Shown piece after piece: positions 34,575 through 42,544 of a stretch of DNA of 64,000 nt (positions within the stretch are counted from its first letter, which is position 1; the number at the start of each line of letters is the position of its first letter). Source of the DNA: Salinispirillum marinum. GTDB lineage: Bacteria > Pseudomonadota > Gammaproteobacteria > Pseudomonadales > Natronospirillaceae. Location: NCBI RefSeq assembly GCF_042651565.1, contig NZ_JBHSDF010000003.1. One strand, written 5' to 3'. A model generated the notes under the pieces. It had not been told where the DNA came from. It ran no database searches and saw only the letters and a list, made by a program, of their open reading frames with translations. A program made the translations under genes and the position numbers.

Positions 34575-35831
34575 ATGGGTATTTTTAAAGACGTTGAGTC
34601 GAATGTACGTTCATATTGCCGCGGTATTCCCGCCATCTTCACGTCGGCCAAAGGCAGTGAAATGACGGATGAAAACGGCACGGTCTATCTGGACTTTCTG
34701 GCCGGCGCAGGTACCTTAAACTACGGGCATAACAACCCGATTTTGAAGAAAGCGTTAGTGGAATACATCGAAAACGACGGTGTAACCCACGGCCTCGACT
34801 TCCACACCGAAGCCAAAGCCGCATTCCTGCACGCCTTTAACGACATCATTCTGCAACCGCGTGGCATGGACCATGCCGTGATGTTCCCTGGGCCGACAGG
34901 CACCAACGCGGTGGAAGCCGCCTTGAAGATTGCGCGTAAGGTGACTGGTCGTCATACCATTGTTTCGTTCACGAACGGTTTCCATGGTATGTCGCTGGGC
35001 GCCTTAGCGACCACGGGCAACCAACACCATCGCGGTGGTGCTGGCGTGCAACTGGGCGGCGTATTCCGCTTACCCTATGAAGGCTATATGGAAGGAATGG
35101 ACAGCCTTACCTATTTTGAAAAATTACTGGGCGACCCAAGCTCAGGCCTGGACCATCCGGCCGCTGTAATCGTCGAAATTGTGCAAGGTGAAGGTGGCTT
35201 GAACGCCGCGACCGACCAATGGTTGGTGCGTTTGGAATCCATCTGCCGTAAGCACGACATTCTGTTGATTGCCGACGACATCCAAGCCGGTTGTGGCCGT
35301 ACAGGCACCTTTTTCAGCTTCGAGCCAAGCGGCATCGAGCCTGACATTATTACTCTGTCGAAGTCGTTGAGCGGCTACGGTTTGCCGTTCGCACTGACGC
35401 TGATTCGTCGTGAACTCGACCAGTTCGAGCCCGGCGAGCACAACGGTACGTTCCGTGGTAATAACTTGGCCTTTGTCACCGCCAAAGTGGCGCTGGAAAC
35501 CTATTGGGCCGATATGGACTTCGCCCATGAAGTGCAGGCCAAAGCGAAGCATCTGCGGGCGCGCCTGACGGAAATGGCGGAAGACACCCCACTGTTCCTG
35601 AAGGGTCGTGGCTTGATGTCTGGCCTGTCTTGCCCGAACGGTGAAATCGCCAGCGCCATCACCAAAGAGTGCTTTGCGCAAGGCATGATCATCGAAACCA
35701 GTGGCCCGAACGACGAAGTGGTGAAGTGTTTAGCACCGCTGACCACCACCATGGAGCAACTGAACAAAGGCTTGGATATTTTGGCCGCTGCCATTACCAA
35801 GCAAAACCTGAAAGCCTCTGAATCGGCTTAA
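34575..35831 (+). CDS. ectB: diaminobutyrate--2-oxoglutarate transaminase
   Basis: EctB converts aspartate semialdehyde to L-2,4-diaminobutyrate with glutamate as amino donor, the first step specific to ectoine. The 418-residue class III aminotransferase has the PLP region IADDIQAGCGRTGTFFSFE and the Schiff-base lysine in DIITLSKSLSGYGLP, then EHNGTFRGNNLAFVTA. It starts three bases after ectA with CCAGGAGC as ribosome site. Confidence 0.97.
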   Translation: MGIFKDVESNVRSYCRGIPAIFTSAKGSEMTDENGTVYLDFLAGAGTLNYGHNNPILKKALVEYIENDGVTHGLDFHTEAKAAFLHAFNDIILQPRGMDHAVMFPGPTGTNAVEAALKIARKVTGRHTIVSFTNGFHGMSLGALATTGNQHHRGGAGVQLGGVFRLPYEGYMEGMDSLTYFEKLLGDPSSGLDHPAAVIVEIVQGEGGLNAATDQWLVRLESICRKHDILLIADDIQAGCGRTGTFFSFEPSGIEPDIITLSKSLSGYGLPFALTLIRRELDQFEPGEHNGTFRGNNLAFVTAKVALETYWADMDFAHEVQAKAKHLRARLTEMAEDTPLFLKGRGLMSGLSCPNGEIASAITKECFAQGMIIETSGPNDEVVKCLAPLTTTMEQLNKGLDILAAAITKQNLKASESA

Positions 35832-35849
35832 CTAAGGAGCACAGAATTC

Positions 35850-36245
35850 ATGATTGTACGTACCGTAGATGAAGCGATTAAAACCGGGCGCCAAATTAAG
35901 AGCGAAACCTGGAACAGCATTCGCTTGTCGCTGAAAGACGACAACATGGGTTTTTCGTTCCACATCACCACCATCTATGCCGGAACCGAAACGCCCATTC
36001 ACTACCAGAACCATCTGGAAACCGTGTACTGCATCAGCGGAAAAGGTGAAGTAGAAACCGTGGCCGACGGCAAGGTTTACCCCATTGTCCCCGGCACGGT
36101 GTACATCCTGGACAAACACGATAAGCACCTGCTGCGCGCCAGTGAAAAACTGCAACTGGCCTGCGTGTTTAACCCGCCACTGCATGGTAAAGAAATCCAT
36201 GACGAGAATGGCGTGTATCCTCTGGAGGCCGAGCCAATCGAATGA
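35850..36245 (+). CDS. ectC: L-ectoine synthase
   Basis: EctC closes the ring of N-gamma-acetyl-diaminobutyrate to give ectoine. The 131-residue cupin is of standard length and shows the family N-terminus MIVRTVDEAIKTGRQIKSET, the metal and substrate segment PIHYQNHLETVYCISGKGEVE, and the conserved tail VFNPPLHGKEIHDENGVYPL. CTAAGGAGC precedes the ATG by eight bases. No ectoine hydroxylase (ectD) follows, so the cluster itself makes only ectoine. Confidence 0.97.
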   Translation: MIVRTVDEAIKTGRQIKSETWNSIRLSLKDDNMGFSFHITTIYAGTETPIHYQNHLETVYCISGKGEVETVADGKVYPIVPGTVYILDKHDKHLLRASEKLQLACVFNPPLHGKEIHDENGVYPLEAEPIE

Positions 36246-36310
36246 TTGGCTTTTTACACCCCCATTGGACAATGCATTAACCAACCCGAGCGGGAAGGGA
36301 AAACAAGCCC

Positions 36311-37762
36311 ATGAGTGATAAAAAGAACCCATTGCCGATCAGCGTTGAAAAGATCGGCGGCACCTCAATGAGTGACTATGCCGCCATCCGTGACAACGTT
36401 GTACTGTTTGACCCCGACCATATCTATGGCCGAATCTTTGTGGTGTCCGCCTATGGCGGTATGACCAACCAACTGTTGGAGCACAAAAAAACCGGCGAAC
36501 CCGGCGTATACGCCCTGTTTGCGAATGACGACTCCGACTGGGGCTGGGGCGACGCCCTCACCCAAGTCGCGCAAGCCATGTGCGACATCAATGCCAGCCT
36601 GTTCAGCGATACCCACTTGCTGCATCAGGCCGACCAGTTTGTGCGCGAACGGGTTGAAGGCGTACGCAGTTGCCTGCTCGACCTCCAACGCCTGTGCAGC
36701 TACGGCCATTTCCGGCTGGACGAACACCTATTGACCGTGCGCGAATTGCTGTCGTCACTCGGCGAGGCACACAGCGCCTACAACATGACGCAACTGCTGC
36801 GCACCGAAGGTGTGAACGCCCGTTTTGTTGACCTTACAGGCTGGCGTGACGACCGCGAACTGACGTTGAACGAGCGCATCACCGACGCCTTCCAAAGCAT
36901 AGACCTGAGCAAAGAAATGCCCATCGTGACCGGGTACACCTATTGTACCGAAGGTCTAATGCGTACCTTTGACCGGGGCTACAGTGAAATCACCTTCTCG
37001 GCCATTGCGTGCCAATTGAACGTCGATGAGGCCGTGATCCACAAAGAGTACCATCTCAGCAGCGCCGACCCGAAAGTGGTCGGGGCCGACAAAGTGGTAC
37101 CGATTGGCCGCACCAACTATGACGTGGCCGACCAGCTCAGTAACTTGGGGATGGAAGCGATTCACCCGAGAGCCGCCAAAGGCATGCGCCAGAAAGGCAT
37201 ACCGCTGCGGGTGAAAAACACCTTCGAGCCCGAGCACACCGGCACCCTGATTACGCGCGACTATGTGAGCGAAGAGCCCTGCGTAGAAATCATTGCGGGT
37301 AAACCGCACCTGTTGGCGATTGAGATCTTCGATCAGGACATGGTGGGCGAGCGTACACGCTATGAAGAACGCCTGCAGGAGCTGATCAAACGCTTCAAAT
37401 TGCGCATCCTGGGCCGCGACTCAAACGCCAACACCCTCACCATTTATGCCGATTGCAGCCTCAAAGCGGCTAAGCGGTTGGCCGATGCGTTTGAAGAACG
37501 CATACCCTCTGCCCAGGTGACGTCGAAAAAAGTCTCGGTGGTGGCCGCCGTGGGCAGCGACATGGAAGTGGCCGGATTACTGGCGCGCACTGTACAGTCA
37601 CTGGCCGACCGGAAGATCAATATCCTGGCCATTCACCAAGGCATGCGCCAAGTGGATATTCAGATCATTGTGCACGAAGACGCGTATGAAGGTGCCGTAC
37701 AAGCCCTGCACGCCGCTTTGATTGAACCGCACAATCACGAATACGCCATATGCGCCGCCTAA
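36311..37762 (+). CDS. ask: ectoine-operon aspartate kinase (Ask_Ect)
   Basis: A 483-residue aspartokinase that supplies aspartyl phosphate for ectoine. The kinase domain begins with VEKIGGTSMSDYAAIRDNVV and includes TGYTYCTEGLMRTFDRGYSE; two ACT domains occupy the C-terminal 160 residues (LLAIEIFDQDMVG, VVAAVGSDMEVAGLLAR). The sequence matches the specialised Ask_Ect isoform, which lacks normal feedback control in studied species. GGGAAGGG precedes its ATG. Its last 13 bases overlap the next gene. Confidence 0.95.
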   Translation: MSDKKNPLPISVEKIGGTSMSDYAAIRDNVVLFDPDHIYGRIFVVSAYGGMTNQLLEHKKTGEPGVYALFANDDSDWGWGDALTQVAQAMCDINASLFSDTHLLHQADQFVRERVEGVRSCLLDLQRLCSYGHFRLDEHLLTVRELLSSLGEAHSAYNMTQLLRTEGVNARFVDLTGWRDDRELTLNERITDAFQSIDLSKEMPIVTGYTYCTEGLMRTFDRGYSEITFSAIACQLNVDEAVIHKEYHLSSADPKVVGADKVVPIGRTNYDVADQLSNLGMEAIHPRAAKGMRQKGIPLRVKNTFEPEHTGTLITRDYVSEEPCVEIIAGKPHLLAIEIFDQDMVGERTRYEERLQELIKRFKLRILGRDSNANTLTIYADCSLKAAKRLADAFEERIPSAQVTSKKVSVVAAVGSDMEVAGLLARTVQSLADRKINILAIHQGMRQVDIQIIVHEDAYEGAVQALHAALIEPHNHEYAICAA

Positions 37763-38613
37763 TCTGTCTGCTCTGCGTGTGCTTGTTGGGGTCCGTTGCC
37801 ATCGCGCAACAGGCCCCCACCCAGCAGGACCAAACGGCACGAGAAGAGATCAACGAGCTGAACGAACCGCTCTACAACCCCTTCGTAGAGCGCTACCTGC
37901 TGGATGAAGTGCGCACCCTGCGCATGGAAATGGCGCAAACCCAAGTGCGCATCACCGAAGCACTGACCGACCGGCAACTGGACACCATGGACCGGGCCAT
38001 GTCGTACACCACCAACACGGTGACCTACTTTTTCTACCTGATCGCCGCCGTCTCCTCGGTGCTGATTTTTGCCGGCTGGAATTCCCTGCGCGACATTCGT
38101 GCCTCGGTACGTAAGCAAGCGCAGTCAGAAATGAGCAAGGTCATTATTGCGTATGAAAAACGTTTGGAAGAACTGGAAAAAGACCTCAAGAAAACCGGCG
38201 AAATGATCGAACACAACGCCGATGAAATTGAGCTGACCAACGAGATCCATGCGTTGTGGTTACGGGCTAGCCAAGAGAAAAATGTGGCCAACCGCATTGG
38301 TATTTACGACCAGATACTTCACCTACGCCCATGGGACGCGGAAGCGCTCACCTACAAAGCCGACGCTGTACTGGAACTGGATGAGCCGCAATGGGCCATT
38401 AACCTGTGCCATTTGGCACTGAGTAAAGACGAGGAATACGCGCATGCGCATTTCCAATTGGCGTGTGCCTTCGCCATGATGGAGCGTGAAGAAGAAGCCT
38501 TGCAAGCGCTGCGGAGAGCTATCTCCTTGAATGAGAGCTACGCCGAGGAAGCGCAGTCCGAGCCCGTGCTCAGCCACTTGTTGCCACGACTTGCCAATAC
38601 CGAAACTGCCTAG
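37750..38613 (+). CDS. membrane-anchored TPR protein coupled to the ectoine operon
   Basis: A 287-residue protein I do not recognise as a known ectoine gene. Residues 1-19 look like a signal peptide (MRRLICLLCVCLLGSVAIAQ), 30-80 are helical and charged, 91-110 form a membrane helix (VTYFFYLIAAVSSVLIFAGW), 118-160 are a likely coiled coil, and 183-265 hold two or more TPR-like units (NRIGIYDQILHLRPWDAEAL, AHAHFQLACAFAMMEREEEA). The start ATG lies inside the last codons of ask (13-base overlap), a strong sign of translational coupling. The C-terminal part is expected in the cytoplasm if the first segment is cleaved. A role in assembling or controlling osmolyte synthesis is only inference. Confidence 0.75.
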   Translation: MRRLICLLCVCLLGSVAIAQQAPTQQDQTAREEINELNEPLYNPFVERYLLDEVRTLRMEMAQTQVRITEALTDRQLDTMDRAMSYTTNTVTYFFYLIAAVSSVLIFAGWNSLRDIRASVRKQAQSEMSKVIIAYEKRLEELEKDLKKTGEMIEHNADEIELTNEIHALWLRASQEKNVANRIGIYDQILHLRPWDAEALTYKADAVLELDEPQWAINLCHLALSKDEEYAHAHFQLACAFAMMEREEEALQALRRAISLNESYAEEAQSEPVLSHLLPRLANTETA

Positions 38614-38621
38614 GTAGACCA

Positions 38622-38726
38622 GCCTAATCCCCGGCAATGGACTTTCGGGCTATGCCTCCGGCGCTCCACGGCAGGCCGGGAGTCGCGCCTTGAGGCATAG
38701 CCCTACGTCCATTGCCATAGTTAGGC
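38622..38726 (+). repeat. 105-bp three-stem inverted repeat, attC-like
   Basis: Nested arms are GCCTAAT (38622-38628) with GTTAGGC (38720-38726), GGCAATGGAC (38633-38642) with GTCCATTGCC (38707-38716), and GGGCTATGCCTC (38647-38658) with GAGGCATAGCCC (38692-38703). The outer pair resembles integron R'' and R' boxes (RYYYAAC and GTTRRRY; R'' is off by one), the total length is in the attC range, and it begins nine bases after a stop codon. The base run after the R' cut point, TTAGGCATCA, is like a cassette start. No integrase is in the window. A REP or MITE-like palindrome is the main alternative. Confidence 0.4.
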
Positions 38727-38940
38727 ATCATACTAGTACCGAAACTTTCCTTTCGCGGGCACATGCGCGTTTCTCTGCTAAGCTGAACCTAATGAAATGC
38801 GCGTTTTTATGGGCGGATTTTTAAAAGCCCATAAAAAAACAAAGAGCTATGTTTACGCTCGCCATGTTTATGCGCGCGATGAAAAAATCACTCAACCAGA
38901 TTAACGCGTATGCACAGAATTAAAATTGTTAGGAGACTAA
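38727..38940. other. AT-rich spacer with palindrome and short direct repeat
   Basis: No gene is visible. An 11-bp inverted repeat, TTTTTATGGGC (38804-38814) with GCCCATAAAAA (38827-38837), has its T run on the 5' side, so it is not a normal terminator for the plus strand. ATGCGCGTTT occurs twice (38763-38772 and 38797-38806). TAGGAGAC just before 38941 is the ribosome site of the next gene. Confidence 0.6.
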
Positions 38941-39681
38941 ATGGCAGACTGGATTCTCCCATTCCAAGGTAGGAACGGCTCCCTGGCCGTTTCGCAGAAC
39001 TTTCTTTGGCGAACCGAAAATATTTACATCATGGACAATCACCGAGCTGCGCTCTGGTGCTGGCTTCAGCATATGTCTTCAAAATCGCAATACGGCGTCT
39101 TTCATATTGATGCGCACTATGACTGCGCAGGGACAATCCGTGACGATGAAATCACGAAATTGCCAGATCTGGGCTCCATTACATTTCAGGATTACTTGGA
39201 CATTAGCGAAATCGGTCCAGATGGAAAGAAGGTCCCCCTCATCCGTTGGGACAATTACTTATTTCTGTTCGAGAGGCTGTATCGCAGCCAAATTGCCGAG
39301 TACTTTTTCGCAACACACGGCAAGGGCGACGAGCCAACCGGTGCGACAAATTGGGAGGAGATAAATATGAGTAGCCTCCCTGCGATGTATGGTGAGTTCC
39401 TGCATCGATATGGTGCTGATGGATGGATTCTTAACATAGATTTGGATTATTTTTTCTCTCGGCAGCCGAAAGACTTAGCGCGCCTTCAAAGCGAGCACTA
39501 TATATCAGAGATATTCTCAGCGACACGTAAGGCGCTTGATTCTGGATTGGTTAGCTGTCTCACCATCTGTCTGAGCCCAGAGTGTTGTGGCGGATGGGAG
39601 CCAGCCGAAGAAATCTGCTACCAGTTGTGTGGGGAAATTGGTATTGACTTCCGCTTGCCAGAGAGTTCCCAACACATATGA
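38941..39681 (+). CDS. UPF0489 family protein (arginase-fold-like metal hydrolase)
   Basis: A 246-residue cytosolic protein of the UPF0489 (C5orf22-like) family. The N-terminal NIYIMDNHRAALWCW is the family mark. His34, the Asp57-His59-Asp61 set in HIDAHYD, Asp167-Asp169 in NIDLDYFF and a glutamate in LSPECCGGW resemble the manganese ligands of arginase-fold hydrolases; from memory, a member of this family converts peptide arginines to ornithine in RiPP synthesis. No precursor peptide or modifying enzyme lies beside it here. TAGGAGAC at 38931-38938 supports ATG 38941. It opens the accessory patch after the attC-like element, and its codon use looks less GC-rich than that of the ect genes. Confidence 0.7.
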   Translation: MADWILPFQGRNGSLAVSQNFLWRTENIYIMDNHRAALWCWLQHMSSKSQYGVFHIDAHYDCAGTIRDDEITKLPDLGSITFQDYLDISEIGPDGKKVPLIRWDNYLFLFERLYRSQIAEYFFATHGKGDEPTGATNWEEINMSSLPAMYGEFLHRYGADGWILNIDLDYFFSRQPKDLARLQSEHYISEIFSATRKALDSGLVSCLTICLSPECCGGWEPAEEICYQLCGEIGIDFRLPESSQHI

Positions 39682-39997
39682 GACCTCTAGGGGCATTAAA
39701 TAATAGTTTTTTAGCATCAGTGACTAACATTAAAAGCATGAGCAAACATTCCTACTTCTTTCGTCTACATGGGCTATCGCACCAATTGGCTAAAGCGCAC
39801 ACATATTGAGGTTCACTTATTATGGTTTTCAACGTTATTACGCCGGCTAGTTCAAATTGGCAGTCTCGCAGTAATAGGCATGTACGGACTAACCTTACCC
39901 AGACTAAATTCGAATCGATTCTGCTATGTTGGCGGCCATTCATATTCAGGCTCTACCCTAAAACCTTGCTCAGCAATTAACATATCGAGTGCATAAA
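39682..39997. other. intergenic region without recognised gene
   Basis: An AT-rich stretch between the UPF0489 and FRG genes. A 75-codon frame (39769-39996) has no ribosome site or familiar composition and is probably chance. I see no clear terminator, palindrome or second attC-like core (no GTTRRRY/RYYYAAC pair with matching arms). It may carry the promoter of the FRG gene. Confidence 0.5.
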
Positions 39998-40885
39998 ATG
40001 TATGACTTCAACGAACCTCTAGAAATACAAATACCTGCAGCAGAGATACTGGGCTACATCGAGAGTGAATTAGTCGGCACACATCATCGGCTTGGCTTTA
40101 GAGGGCAACAAAATGCAGCTTGGAATTTACGACCCTCCTTGGCGCGTTTTTTATCGCGACTCAAGGAAAAAGGTCAAATTGATCAGTCTGCTACTTTTGA
40201 AACAGTTGAGCATCGAGTAAAAAATGAGTTCAGGAAGAACCTCCTCTTGAACCGAGATTTGACTCCAGAACAACTTAATAGCGTAGATTTGTGGCAGTAC
40301 GGACAGCACTTTGGACTCCCAACTCCTTTACTAGACTGGACTCACTCTGCATATGTGGGATTGTTCTTTGCTTTGGCGGAAGATGCCGCCGTCAATGAAA
40401 ATGGACAGGTTCAGCCACGCTGTCTGTGGGTCATGGATCTTGAGTTATTGGCTCTTATCAATAGCCAAATTCAAGAGGACGTCTGGCCGAGAATGAAAGG
40501 GATGATCAAACCAGAGGAATATCTAATGCAGCAGGTTCCTATATTGGAAGTGGTTGGCGAAATCGATGGCTACAACCGGCGCATTGGCTATCAACAGGGA
40601 TTCTTCACGAAGCACGTCTTTTACGAGTCCCTTGAGGCTTGGGCAACTCGAATAGCAGCGGTTGTGAGCCATGAATGCTGGAATTACCCATTTCTTCGCA
40701 AAATCACCTTCGCTCCGGATGAAAAGCAACGGTCAAGTATTTTGGTTAATCTGGACAAAATGAATGTTAACAGCAGAACGTTATTTCCCGATATACAGGG
40801 CTCGGTTGCACAAACCTGCTTTGCATTAGAACACCCTAGGAAACAAGGCACGTTGACGTTCTCAGGAACGACAAGGAGACGCTAA
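39998..40885 (+). CDS. FRG domain-containing protein
   Basis: A 295-residue protein of the FRG family, named for the motif seen here as GFRGQQNAAWNLRPSLAR (Phe34, Arg35, Gly36). The second family landmark, YGQHFGLPTPLLDWTHSAYVG, lies about 105-125 and is followed by LFFALAEDA. FRG proteins are frequent in variable genomic islands and prophages, and some are thought to act in defence; the activity is not established. ATG 39998 is chosen over GTG 39989. It appears AT-richer than the flanking core genes and is probably transferred. Confidence 0.8.
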   Translation: MYDFNEPLEIQIPAAEILGYIESELVGTHHRLGFRGQQNAAWNLRPSLARFLSRLKEKGQIDQSATFETVEHRVKNEFRKNLLLNRDLTPEQLNSVDLWQYGQHFGLPTPLLDWTHSAYVGLFFALAEDAAVNENGQVQPRCLWVMDLELLALINSQIQEDVWPRMKGMIKPEEYLMQQVPILEVVGEIDGYNRRIGYQQGFFTKHVFYESLEAWATRIAAVVSHECWNYPFLRKITFAPDEKQRSSILVNLDKMNVNSRTLFPDIQGSVAQTCFALEHPRKQGTLTFSGTTRRR

Positions 40886-40997
40886 ATCAAATGGGTATCT
40901 CACATTGACAATCAATAAGGGTCAGAGCCATTGATTCCAGGGAGTCAGCATTCTTTATATGAGGAACGGCTATCGAGCGTTTGGCGATTGAAAATGA

Positions 40998-41285
40998 CTA
41001 AAGACGCTGGGCAACGTCCTGTCGGCCCAGTATTCTCATAATGTCAGTACGCTCACCAATCACTCGATAATAAATATGGTCAACACCACAAACACTTCGC
41101 CGATAACCGTCTCGGATGTGATCAACGGAAGGATATTTGTAAGGCGTTTTGGCTATGTCGTCAAAACGTTTGAACAAGGCTTCATAATAACGTTCGGCCT
41201 GATGCTCACCGAACGCCTCGACACCACGCCAGTAGATGCGTGCTAAATCCAATTTCGCTTCATTGCTGAGCTTATAGTGCCGCAT
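40998..41285 (-). CDS. parE: ParE/RelE-type toxin
   Basis: A 95-residue toxin of the ParE branch of the RelE superfamily: it begins YKLSNEAKLDLARIYWRG and contains ERYYEALFKRFDDIAKTPYK, then RRSVCGVDHIYYRVIGERTDIMRILGRQD, matching ParE in length and motif order. ParE proteins poison DNA gyrase, though RelE-like ribosome action cannot be ruled out. It is the downstream gene of the pair and overlaps the antitoxin by 14 bases. Confidence 0.88.
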   Translation of the reverse strand: MRHYKLSNEAKLDLARIYWRGVEAFGEHQAERYYEALFKRFDDIAKTPYKYPSVDHIRDGYRRSVCGVDHIYYRVIGERTDIMRILGRQDVAQRL

Positions 41286-41541
41286 TACGACCCAATCCGT
41301 TTTTGATTTCCTTCAGGATATCTTCCGGACTTTGCTCGGTGAAGCCGTTTTGTTCAGCGTTGATCAGTTTGGCTCGGATCGTTTCAATGTCTCGGGATGC
41401 CTCTTGTTCGCGCAATTGACGTTCTCGAATTAGCTCACGCAGCACTTCACTCTCGTTGCCGTAATGCCCCATTTCAATCTGTGCCTTGATCCAACTGTCT
41501 TGCTGGTCTGTCACGGTAATACTTTTCTTCACCATGGCCAT
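41272..41541 (-). CDS. parD: ParD-type antitoxin
   Basis: An 89-residue antitoxin with an N-terminal ribbon-helix-helix (VKKSITVTDQQDSWIKAQIE, then GHYGNESEVLRELIRERQLR), the DNA-binding and dimer part, and a C-terminal toxin-wrapping helix. This is the ParD/CC2985 layout. The ATG at 41541 has GAGGT seven bases upstream; earlier and later starts in the same frame exist. It precedes parE, the usual order, and should autorepress the pair from a promoter in 41542-41600. Confidence 0.87.
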   Translation of the reverse strand: MAMVKKSITVTDQQDSWIKAQIEMGHYGNESEVLRELIRERQLREQEASRDIETIRAKLINAEQNGFTEQSPEDILKEIKNGLGRNAAL

Positions 41542-41679
41542 ACCGACCACCTCGCTTATCAGGAAATAATACGCCTAGGTAGGATAATATACTCCGCCCG
41601 ATAAAACGAGCTTCAACGAAGGCCCGAGCTTACGACACATAAGCCTGGCCGTCGCTTCACCCGAAACAAACCAACCCCG

Positions 41680-42417
41680 CTACTCCGCGTTATAGATAAC
41701 CGGCATTTTACCCTCCCAAGCCTGCCACTCGCTGGCTTTACTCGCCAGTTTGGTCATGAAATGCGCGACGTTGATGCGGCTGACCTGGCCTGCATTAAAC
41801 ACCACGCCCCGAACCGGCGAGGGGTAACATGCATAGGGGCTTACCTCATCTCGGTTCACCAGCCCATCGGGCCGGACAGCGACCCAACGAATGTCGGGAT
41901 GGTTCTGACCGATTGCTGTTCTTAGAAATTCCGCCGCGTGCTCATTGTCGCGCTGCGGGGGCAAGAGGCAACGAACCAAGCCAATTACCAGACGGTCGCC
42001 AAAGCTGTATGTTTCGTTCAGGTCACGGTTGCGGTTGCCATTGGTGTTCATCAAGATGAACTTAGTGGGTGGTCGCATACCGGCCAGTGGGCGTCGGGTG
42101 CGAAGGATGGACTGCGTCAGCCGTGTAACGGCATCACGACACAACATCCGGGGTGCGCCAAACATGCCTTTGAAGGTCAGGTTGTGGCCCAGGCAGGAAA
42201 TCACGCCATCACAGCCCGCTACCCATTGATCCAGCTCGCTGTCGGTCAGCGCCAACAAACTGCCTTCCTTCACAGTGAGATTAGGATAGTGTTGGATTTC
42301 TCTCTGCAACGCTGCTGGGTTGCGTGCCACGGTAATGACTTCGTGGCCGAGTTCGAGTAGCTGTTGCGTAACGTGCCGTCCGGTTGCGCCGGTTGAACCG
42401 GCAATAAAATATCTCAT
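41680..42417 (-). CDS. NAD(P)-binding Rossmann-fold protein
   Basis: A 245-residue atypical SDR-like protein. FIAGSTGATGRHVTQQLLEL at residues 4-23 is the dinucleotide-binding loop (GxxGxxG), and ARNP then marks the beta2 end. CDGVISCLGHN is the third strand region. Such proteins are often oxidoreductases or epimerase-like enzymes of unknown substrate. It is transcribed away from a LysR gene 127 bases off, the common layout for a LysR regulator and its target. Confidence 0.78.
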   Translation of the reverse strand: MRYFIAGSTGATGRHVTQQLLELGHEVITVARNPAALQREIQHYPNLTVKEGSLLALTDSELDQWVAGCDGVISCLGHNLTFKGMFGAPRMLCRDAVTRLTQSILRTRRPLAGMRPPTKFILMNTNGNRNRDLNETYSFGDRLVIGLVRCLLPPQRDNEHAAEFLRTAIGQNHPDIRWVAVRPDGLVNRDEVSPYACYPSPVRGVVFNAGQVSRINVAHFMTKLASKASEWQAWEGKMPVIYNAE

Positions 42418-42544
42418 CCTGTCGTCCTCTTATTTCTGTGGCTCGATTGGGTAGGCCTCCGGTAAATGGTTGACCTGAAACCTGTTGAACGCCAGTATAC
42501 CCATGCAAATAAAAAGTATAATTGCCCAATAAATACTACTTGGT

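Noticed and set aside
38804..38837. 11-bp palindrome taken first as the terminator of the ectoine operon
   Set aside because: The T run is on the 5' side of the stem and A run on the 3' side, so neither strand gives the normal GC-stem followed by U tract.
39769..39996. 75-codon frame between the UPF0489 and FRG genes
   Set aside because: No ribosome site, no family-like pattern, and it ends inside the start of the FRG gene.
39682..39997. Search for a second attC-like site that would define a gene cassette
   Set aside because: No matched GTTRRRY/RYYYAAC pair with complementary inner arms was found here or in 40886-40997, so a cassette array is not supported.
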